From positions 1 through 6,359 of the forward strand of contig DHHN01000094.1 of the NCBI GenBank assembly GCA_002403295.1: 6,359 nucleotides of DNA, written 5' to 3'. The notes under the pieces are model-generated. The model was not told where the DNA came from and searched no databases. It was given only the letters and a program-made list of their open reading frames with translations. The stretch comes from a bacterium UBP1_UBA4771. Its GTDB lineage: Bacteria > Krumholzibacteriota > Krumholzibacteriia > Krumholzibacteriales > Krumholzibacteriaceae. Shown one piece after another: positions 1 through 6,359 of the stretch. Each line of letters opens with the position of its first letter. Position 1 is the stretch's first letter. The position numbers and the translations under genes are program-made.

Positions 1-2138
1 CCGGCGTTCGAAAAGCGCATGATGCCGCTCTCGTCGTCGTACACGGCGTAGAAGAATGTCGCGAACTTCTCGGAGTCGCTCCGCTCGTAGAGAGAGGCGT
101 TGAGCGCCGAGACGATCGCCTCCGGGGTGGAAGTTTTCGCCGCTTCGGCCCGGAACGAGGCCTGGAGCGTCGTCATGAGAAGCGCGGCGGGGATGCCCTT
201 GCCCGAAACGTCCGCGACGGCGATGCCGACGACGCCCGGCGCGAACTCGACGAAATCGTAGAAATCGCCGCCGACCTCCCGGCTGTTCGCGAGTCCGGCC
301 GCGATCGCCGCCCCCCGAAGACGCGGCGGCGCGCCGGGCAGGAGCCGCGTCTGGATCTCGCTCGCGAGACGAAGCTCTTCCTCGAGACGTTCCTTGACGA
401 TCGAATCGCCGCAGAGCTTTATGTTCGTCAGGGCGACCGCGCAGCGCTCTGCGAGAAGCTCGAGCACCTCGGCGTCGACGCCCGTGTACGGCCGCCCCGA
501 CGTCTTCCGGCCGAGGAGAACGAATCCGAGAAGCTCGTCCTGCTCGACGAGGGGCACGATCGCCGCGGACTGCGTGAGAGAGATGAGCTCCCGCGAAATC
601 CGATCGAGGTTGTTCTTGAGCCACAGCCGGTCGAAGTACTCGAGCATGAGGGGAACCCGTTCGCTCTTCATGAGGCGGATGAGCGCCGTTTCCGGAGGAA
701 AAGAGGTGAGCGGCGTTCTCTTGCCGGCGGGGGCCCCGGCGCGCAGCGCATAATCGCCGTTCTCCGCGCGAAGGAACAGGTGCGCGTGCTCGGCGCGGGC
801 GATATCGACCATCCGTCCGGCGACGAACGCGGAGACCTCGTCGAGCGAAAGGAGGAACTGGATCCGCCGGGAAAAGGCGACGATCTCGTCGGTGGGCCTG
901 GAGCGTCGTTTCGCGAAGAGAGGATCGACGGCGCGCTGGAGAGCGGCGCGGACCGGCGCGACGGCGACGGCGAGCAGCACGATGGCGGCGGCGGCGACCG
1001 CCGAGATCGGCACGCCGAACCTCCGGCCGATCGCGTCTCCGAGCACGTTCACCGACGCGAAGTAGACGACGAGAACGAACGCGAGCAGTATCACGTATAC
1101 GAGCGCGTTGCGGACCACGATGCCGAGATCGAAGGCGTTGTGCTTGAGAATGGCGTACGCGAAGGAGACCGGCATGAAGGACAGCGAGAGCGGCCAGACA
1201 TACGGAGCGGGAACGATCGTTTCCGGCCGGAACTGCTTGAGGAGCATGAGCACGGTGAGCGGCACGATGCCGGCCGCGACGCCGACGATGACGATTCCGA
1301 ATTTGATCCGCTGCACGCGCGTGGACGCGAAATACGTCCGGACGAAAAGCGCGAGACTCGCGATGATGTAGGCGAGCCACATGAGAACGGTCAGCGTGTT
1401 GATCGCCTTGATGAATGCGTCGAGTCCCGGGTCCCCGGCCGTTCCGTACCGCCGCAGGGCCGCGGTGAACGTGAGCAGCGCCAGGAGGGCGGGCGGCGCA
1501 TAGAGAATGCGCGCGAGCGATCCGCGGCGCGATCCGCGCTCGATGTCGCGTCCGGGAAAGACGAGGAAGAAATGGAGAAAGAACGCGGGAAGGAAAATGA
1601 AGAGGAAATCGTACCAAAGCTCGCCGACGATCTGGAGCAGGGGCGATCCGGTCACCGGCCGCTCCGTGATCAGATAGGAGAGAATGTAGCAGCTCGCCGC
1701 GAAGAGCGCGCCGAGGATATCCGGACGTTTCAGGAGAACGATGAGCCCGATGAGAATGAACGTGAAGGCGACGACCGTGCTCGAGAACTTCCCGGTGATC
1801 CTGCCGGCCGGCTGCGGCACGCTCCGGACGGCGGCCTCGAAGATGGAGTCTCCCCGCGCGACCGAGAACGTCAGTGAGGAGCGGGGGGGGCTCGAGGCGA
1901 TAAGGTATTCGAAGTGGTTGACGTTTCGAACCGCAACGCCGTTCACGCGAACGATCCGGTCGCCGAAACGGAGCCCGACGCCGCGATTCGGGCTGTCCCG
2001 CTCGATGGCGCCGACGACGACGTTGTTGTGCTGAATGCCGGTATACGGGGCACGGGCGAAATCCCGCATGCCGAGAAATTCGAGCGCGACGAACAACACG
2101 GCCGCCGCGAGGCCGGCGGCGCGGAGCGTCCGGACCAC
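1..2138 (-). CDS. Membrane-bound PDZ/GAF/SpoIIE-type PP2C serine phosphatase, C-terminus cut by window edge
   Basis: I translated the minus strand from a GTG at 2138. The frame stays open to position 1, giving 712 complete codons. Residues 7-23 are a hydrophobic helix. Residues about 30-107 look like a PDZ domain (GLRFGDRIVRVNGVAV, 55-70). Residues about 118-396 hold roughly eight hydrophobic segments, followed by VDPLFAKRR (404-412). Residues about 430-575 are GAF-like. The signalling helix EELRLASEIQTRLLPG (587-602) leads into a SpoIIE/PP2C domain with EVGGDFYDF (621-629) and VADVSGKGIPAALLM (641-655), whose aspartates bind the catalytic metals in this family. The window ends at FSNAG (709-713), so the later TDG-type metal-binding segment is missing. 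The family dephosphorylates phosphoserine on anti-sigma-factor antagonists or similar partners; the target here is unknown. The GTG start is supported by GGAGG five bases upstream. The frame reads through a run of eight C at 1883-1890. The gene is divergent from the TPR operon. Confidence 0.93.
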   Translation of the reverse strand, partial: MVRTLRAAGLAAAVLFVALEFLGMRDFARAPYTGIQHNNVVVGAIERDSPNRGVGLRFGDRIVRVNGVAVRNVNHFEYLIASSPPRSSLTFSVARGDSIFEAAVRSVPQPAGRITGKFSSTVVAFTFILIGLIVLLKRPDILGALFAASCYILSYLITERPVTGSPLLQIVGELWYDFLFIFLPAFFLHFFLVFPGRDIERGSRRGSLARILYAPPALLALLTFTAALRRYGTAGDPGLDAFIKAINTLTVLMWLAYIIASLALFVRTYFASTRVQRIKFGIVIVGVAAGIVPLTVLMLLKQFRPETIVPAPYVWPLSLSFMPVSFAYAILKHNAFDLGIVVRNALVYVILLAFVLVVYFASVNVLGDAIGRRFGVPISAVAAAAIVLLAVAVAPVRAALQRAVDPLFAKRRSRPTDEIVAFSRRIQFLLSLDEVSAFVAGRMVDIARAEHAHLFLRAENGDYALRAGAPAGKRTPLTSFPPETALIRLMKSERVPLMLEYFDRLWLKNNLDRISRELISLTQSAAIVPLVEQDELLGFVLLGRKTSGRPYTGVDAEVLELLAERCAVALTNIKLCGDSIVKERLEEELRLASEIQTRLLPGAPPRLRGAAIAAGLANSREVGGDFYDFVEFAPGVVGIAVADVSGKGIPAALLMTTLQASFRAEAAKTSTPEAIVSALNASLYERSDSEKFATFFYAVYDDESGIMRFSNA

Positions 2139-2143
2139 GGATG

Positions 2144-2149
2144 CCTCCC
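2144..2149 (-). promoter_or_regulatory. Ribosome-binding site that fixes the GTG start of the phosphatase
   Basis: On the minus strand GGGAGG lies five bases before the GTG at 2138. No ATG lies close upstream in frame, and the first downstream ATG (residue 24) would remove the N-terminal membrane helix. This is direct support for the non-ATG start. Confidence 0.75.
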
Positions 2150-2175
2150 GTTGGCTGCGAGCGGCTACGCGGAGA

Positions 2176-2204
2176 GCTTTGCAAATGCCGGCGCCGCCTG
2201 TCAA
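2176..2204 (-). promoter_or_regulatory. Candidate promoter of the phosphatase gene (good -35, poor -10)
   Basis: The minus strand carries a perfect TTGACA at 2204-2199. With a 17-base spacer the -10 position is CAAAGC (2181-2176), which matches TATAAT at only two positions. The predicted transcript start, near 2168, would give a leader of about 30 bases. Only the -35 box is convincing, and a chance match is possible. Confidence 0.3.
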
Positions 2205-2253
2205 ATCTTTTGTCGGCCGTCCGCGGGCGGTTTCGGCGGCGGCCGCTTTTCCC

Positions 2254-2282
2254 TTGATAATCTCCGCGGCGGCGTGTTAATT
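2254..2282 (+). promoter_or_regulatory. Candidate promoter of the TPR/DUF4870 operon
   Basis: TTGATA (2254-2259, five of six matches to the -35 consensus) is followed after exactly 17 bases by TTAATT (2277-2282, three of six matches to the -10). The predicted transcript start, about 2289, lies just before the Shine-Dalgarno at 2294. That would leave the GTG at 2287 at or outside the transcript end and favours the TTG start at 2308. Confidence 0.45.
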
Positions 2283-2293
2283 AGAAGTGAAGC

Positions 2294-2300
2294 AAGGAGG
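2294..2300 (+). promoter_or_regulatory. Strong ribosome-binding site that selects a TTG start
   Basis: AAGGAGG, followed by T, is a perfect complement to the 16S anti-Shine-Dalgarno. It ends seven bases before a TTG at 2308. The in-frame GTG at 2287 lies upstream of this site and so cannot use it. The first ATG (2335) is 34 bases away, which is too far. Confidence 0.8.
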
Positions 2301-2307
2301 TATCCGA

Positions 2308-2973
2308 TTGTCAGCGAGAATATCGAAACGCCAGATGAAGGAAGACACGTTCATCAGCTCGATGCTGCGCGCCTGGGAGTGGGTGCGGGGGCATGAGCGA
2401 GTGCTATTCATCGGACTCATCGCCGTCGTGGTCGTCGTCGCCCTCGGCGCCTGGGGAGCCTACGCGCGAAGGCAGTCGCGGGAGCGCGCTGCCGCGAAGT
2501 TCGCCGACGCGGTCATGATTTTCCGCACGGGCGACCTCAAGACGGCGGAGGATCTCTTCGCGATGATCGTGGATCAGCACCGCGGAACGCGCGAGGCGGC
2601 ATACGCGGAATATTTCTCCGGCAAATGCGCCCTCGAGAGCGGCCGCAGTCTCGATGCGGCGCAGGCCTTCGACCGTTACCTCGCGCGGGCGGGGAAGCAC
2701 CCGTTCTTCCGCGACGCCGCCATGGAGGGAAAGGCGGTGGCCCTGTCGAACGAGCATAAATATCAGGAGGCCGCCGATACGTACCTGGCGCTCGCCGCGA
2801 AAACGAAAACGAACGATTTCATGAAAGCGACCTACCTTCGGCGGGCGGCCGCGAACCTTCGTCTCGCGAATCAGACGCAACGCGCGATCGAGCTGCTGAG
2901 CGACCTGCTCGAGTCGTCGACCGGAACGGAGCGACGGGATATCGAGATCGAGCTCGAGATCTTGAAAGGTTGA
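2308..2973 (+). CDS. Single-pass membrane protein with periplasmic TPR-like domain (YfgM/TPR_21 type)
   Basis: The product is 221 residues when started at TTG 2308. A short basic N-terminus (ARISKRQMKEDTF, 3-15) precedes one strongly hydrophobic helix (about 32-52, GLIAVVVVVALGAWGAY). Residues about 60-215 are alpha-helical with TPR-like spacing of Ala/Gly/Leu: TGDLKTAEDLF (73-83), then LESGRSLDAAQAFDRYL, then EHKYQEAADTYLAL, then LANQTQRAIELLSDLL. This layout matches the tetratricopeptide-like family that includes YfgM. In enterobacteria YfgM is anchored in the inner membrane beside the SecYEG translocon and chaperones; whether that role holds here is unknown. The ATG at 2335 is rejected as start because it has no ribosome-binding site and would remove the basic segment. 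The stop is four bases before the next gene, so co-transcription is very likely. It could equally be a generic TPR scaffold. Confidence 0.85.
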   Translation: MSARISKRQMKEDTFISSMLRAWEWVRGHERVLFIGLIAVVVVVALGAWGAYARRQSRERAAAKFADAVMIFRTGDLKTAEDLFAMIVDQHRGTREAAYAEYFSGKCALESGRSLDAAQAFDRYLARAGKHPFFRDAAMEGKAVALSNEHKYQEAADTYLALAAKTKTNDFMKATYLRRAAANLRLANQTQRAIELLSDLLESSTGTERRDIEIELEILKG

Positions 2974-2977
2974 AACA

Positions 2978-3379
2978 ATGACGGAAATGGAGCGGGTACC
3001 CGGAGCGGCGGAAGCGGGGGAGAGCAAGCCCTCCGAGCGCGCGCGCTGGCTCGCGGCGGTGGGGTACATCTCGTTCCTCAGCCTGTTCTCGCTCTGGCGC
3101 GCGAGGCGCGATCCCTTCGTACGCTACCATGCATCCCAGGGCGTACTGCTGTTGCTCGCCGAGATGGTGTTCCTCGTGCTGGCGGTCCTGCTCGAGGCGA
3201 CGATCGGGAGGATACGGATCGCGGGGCTCATCATCGTCGGCATATTCATATTCATAACGGGGGTGGCCGCGCTCGCGCTGTCCGCGATCGGCTTCGTGAA
3301 GGCGCTTTTCGGGGAATACTGGAGCCTGCCGTTTCTCGGGGAATGGCGGAACCGGGTGCCGGGGCTCGATTGGAAATGA
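2978..3379 (+). CDS. Small three-helix membrane protein, DUF4870/Tic20-like
   Basis: The product is 133 residues. A charged, proline- and glutamate-containing cytoplasmic stretch (1-22) is followed by three hydrophobic segments at about 24-40, 55-73 and 80-106. The loop after the first segment carries DPFVRYHASQG (45-55), the hallmark of DUF4870/Tic20-like proteins, which typically show F-x-R-x-H-x-x-Q-G at this place. The molecular function of bacterial members is not established. The start ATG has AAAGG (2965-2969) eight bases upstream, inside the last codons of the TPR gene. A second ATG at 2987 is possible but has worse spacing. Its place directly behind the membrane TPR gene suggests an envelope role, but no specific partner is proven. 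No terminator follows directly; the next gene has its own promoter-like box. Confidence 0.85.
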   Translation: MTEMERVPGAAEAGESKPSERARWLAAVGYISFLSLFSLWRARRDPFVRYHASQGVLLLLAEMVFLVLAVLLEATIGRIRIAGLIIVGIFIFITGVAALALSAIGFVKALFGEYWSLPFLGEWRNRVPGLDWK

Positions 3380-3390
3380 GCATAATTGTC

Positions 3391-3418
3391 TTGACAGGAT
3401 TTTGGCGGCGAAATTACT
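3391..3418 (+). promoter_or_regulatory. Candidate promoter of the secreted-protein gene
   Basis: A perfect TTGACA (3391-3396) is followed after 16 bases by ATTACT (3413-3418, three of six -10 matches). The predicted transcript start is near 3425, giving a leader of about 80 bases before the ATG at 3506. The box starts 12 bases after the preceding stop codon, so some read-through from the upstream operon is also possible. Confidence 0.45.
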
Positions 3419-3433
3419 CTCCGGCCAGCGGAG
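3419..3433. repeat. Short inverted repeat CTCCG-N5-CGGAG at the predicted transcript start
   Basis: The arms at 3419-3423 and 3429-3433 are perfect reverse complements with a five-base centre. There is no T-run after it, so it is a poor terminator for the upstream operon. Because it lies immediately downstream of the putative -10, it could be a small operator. A five-base arm in GC-rich DNA can easily arise by chance. Confidence 0.3.
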
Positions 3434-3435
3434 TT

Positions 3436-3483
3436 ATGGTAAAGAAATTGCTACGGAAAGAAAGAATGGGAAATGCTGGGTAG
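3436..3483 (+). CDS. Possible 15-codon leader ORF
   Basis: An ATG at 3436 opens MVKKLLRKERMGNAG and stops at TAG 3481-3483, 22 bases before the start of the secreted-protein gene and in a different frame. GGAG lies only two bases upstream of the ATG, which is too close for a standard site. The peptide is rich in Lys and Arg (six of the first eleven residues). It may simply be chance; nothing shows that it is translated. Confidence 0.15.
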   Translation: MVKKLLRKERMGNAG

Positions 3484-3491
3484 CTCGAAGC

Positions 3492-3498
3492 AAGGAGG
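3492..3498 (+). promoter_or_regulatory. Ribosome-binding site fixing the start of the secreted protein
   Basis: AAGGAGG (within AAGGAGGAGG, 3492-3501) ends seven bases before the ATG at 3506. The in-frame ATG at 3473 would place this site inside the coding sequence and would add an unusual glycine-rich extension before the signal peptide, so 3506 is chosen. Confidence 0.8.
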
Positions 3499-3505
3499 AG
3501 GCAAA

Positions 3506-4060
3506 ATGAGGACACTGGCATTGTCGTTCGTTATGCTGGCGATTCTTGCGTCATCCGCATTCGGTCACGATGGGGCTCTTTCGCTCTATACGGATCAGTC
3601 GATCGGCGATTGCGACCTGCCGAGCGCGCTCTTCATGACCGACACGATCCGGCTGTACTACGTGCGGGGCACGGGCCCCGATATGGGCAACGCGGCCGAG
3701 TTCAGGCTGGAGCTCTCGACGACGAACGCCTTTTTTGCGCCGCCACCCGTGTGGTCGAACCTCATCGTCGTGACGCTCGGCGACATCGAGAGCGGCATGT
3801 CGATAACCGGAGCGCAGTGCCTCGGGGTCGGCCTGAGTGTGGTTTATCTCGGACAGATCTTCGTCACGAACGGTTTCGAGCTTGGGCAGTTTACCGTCAA
3901 GGTGGTCAATCATCCGGTATCCGGGGGGATATTCATCACCCGCTGCGATCCCGGTCAGACCATTGCATCCGTGCTTGGCGGCACGTTCGTGTTCAACGGA
4001 ACCTGCAACCCGGCCGTGGAGGAAACGAGCTGGGGCGCGATTAAATCGCTCTACCGGTAG
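3506..4060 (+). CDS. Secreted protein of unknown function with four cysteines
   Basis: The product is 184 residues. Residues 1-20 (MRTLALSFVMLAILASSAFG) form a typical Sec signal peptide with likely cleavage after SAFG, before HDG. No lipobox cysteine is present, so it is not a lipoprotein. The mature part has no further membrane helix and is rich in short hydrophobic strands separated by Gly, Asn and Asp, suggesting a beta-sandwich or similar all-beta fold. It has four cysteines (36, 105, 147, 167), which could form two disulfides. The C-terminus AVEETSWGAIKSLYR (170-184) is distinct from the beta-rich body and looks like a separate short helix. I do not recognise a family. Secreted proteins of this style seem to me common in uncultivated FCB-type lineages, an impression not checked here. 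The gene has its own promoter-like box and ends at a strong terminator, so it is probably monocistronic. Confidence 0.85.
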   Translation: MRTLALSFVMLAILASSAFGHDGALSLYTDQSIGDCDLPSALFMTDTIRLYYVRGTGPDMGNAAEFRLELSTTNAFFAPPPVWSNLIVVTLGDIESGMSITGAQCLGVGLSVVYLGQIFVTNGFELGQFTVKVVNHPVSGGIFITRCDPGQTIASVLGGTFVFNGTCNPAVEETSWGAIKSLYR

Positions 4061-4080
4061 GGGAGAAGGCTCGAGAGAGG

Positions 4081-4120
4081 AAAAAGCCCGCGGCTCGGGA
4101 AGCTGCGGGCTTTTTCTTTT
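4081..4120. terminator. Bidirectional intrinsic terminator between convergent genes
   Basis: AAAAAGCCCGCGGCT (4081-4095) pairs with AGCTGCGGGCTTTTT (4101-4115) as a 15-bp stem with one G-U pair and a five-base loop, followed by TTTTTCTTTT (4111-4120). It starts 20 bases after the stop of the secreted-protein gene. The A-run on the left arm gives five T on the minus strand, so it can also end leuS transcription about 60 bases past its stop. Confidence 0.92.
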
Positions 4121-4137
4121 CACGCCATATATGTCGT

Positions 4138-4151
4138 ATAATATATATTAT
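4138..4151. repeat. Perfect 14-bp AT-only palindrome in an AT-rich island
   Basis: ATAATATATATTAT is its own reverse complement. It lies in an AT-rich stretch (about 4127-4157) between the terminator and the leuS stop, in otherwise GC-rich DNA. It includes a TATAAT at 4137-4142, but no -35 box stands at the right distance. It may be an easily melted spacer, a minor leuS 3' hairpin or a protein-binding site. Confidence 0.5.
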
Positions 4152-4178
4152 GTTAACCAACGCCCGGGCAAGCCGGCA

Positions 4179-6359
<2,181 letters not shown>

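Noticed and set aside
780..1877. 365-residue plus-strand ORF, very rich in Asp, Glu and Arg
   Set aside because: It is antisense to the phosphatase, whose frame has recognisable domains. The charged composition is typical of a GC-rich shadow frame, and no ribosome-binding site or domain is seen.
2404..3130. Minus-strand ORFs opposite the TPR and DUF4870 genes
   Set aside because: They are Arg-rich shadows with no family motifs. The plus-strand genes have ribosome-binding sites, membrane helices and tight operon spacing.
3419..3433. Inverted repeat as terminator of the TPR/DUF4870 operon
   Set aside because: The stem has only five base pairs, no T-run follows, and it lies downstream of a promoter-like box for the next gene.
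3551..4123. 190-residue minus-strand ORF and overlapping plus-strand frames
   Set aside because: The minus-strand ORF starts inside the terminator hairpin and is antisense to a gene with a clear signal peptide. The other plus-strand frames have no start signals.
4137..4142. TATAAT as a -10 promoter element
   Set aside because: No -35-like box stands 16-18 bases upstream on the plus strand (only the terminator T-run), and it would drive transcription antisense into leuS. It is part of the AT palindrome.

Overview
The window is high-GC bacterial chromosome with dense coding in both directions. No tRNA, rRNA, CRISPR array, transposase or phage gene is visible. The gene set is mostly housekeeping and signalling: leucyl-tRNA synthetase, a membrane-bound PP2C/SpoIIE phosphatase, a membrane-anchored TPR protein, a DUF4870-type membrane protein and a small secreted protein. 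The style of the secreted protein and of the TPR protein suggests an uncultivated FCB-type or related lineage, such as Krumholzibacteriota or 'Eisenbacteria'. That placement is an impression from protein style and was not tested.

Layout from left to right. Positions 2138 to 1, on the minus strand and cut by the left edge, hold a long sensor phosphatase: one N-terminal membrane helix, a PDZ-like domain, a multi-helix membrane region, a GAF-like domain, a signalling helix and the first part of a SpoIIE phosphatase domain. A 169-bp divergent intergenic region follows, with a candidate promoter on each strand. Positions 2308-3379, on the plus strand, form a two-gene operon: a single-pass TPR protein (TTG start set by a perfect Shine-Dalgarno) and, 4 bp later, a three-helix DUF4870/Tic20-like protein. 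A 126-bp intergenic region carries a perfect TTGACA box, a small inverted repeat, a possible 15-codon leader ORF and a strong ribosome-binding site for a secreted 184-residue protein of unknown function (3506-4060). That gene ends at a strong terminator hairpin shared with the convergent leuS. leuS occupies 6359 to 4179 on the minus strand and lacks its N-terminus, which lies beyond the right edge.

How the genes relate. The phosphatase would act in a partner-switching or anti-sigma-antagonist pathway. The TPR and DUF4870 proteins are probably co-expressed envelope proteins. The secreted protein is its own transcription unit, and leuS is unrelated translation machinery. I do not see a clear undescribed system here. 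The items most worth a second look are the sensor architecture of the phosphatase, the orphan secreted protein with four cysteines and a distinctive C-terminus, and its leader region.
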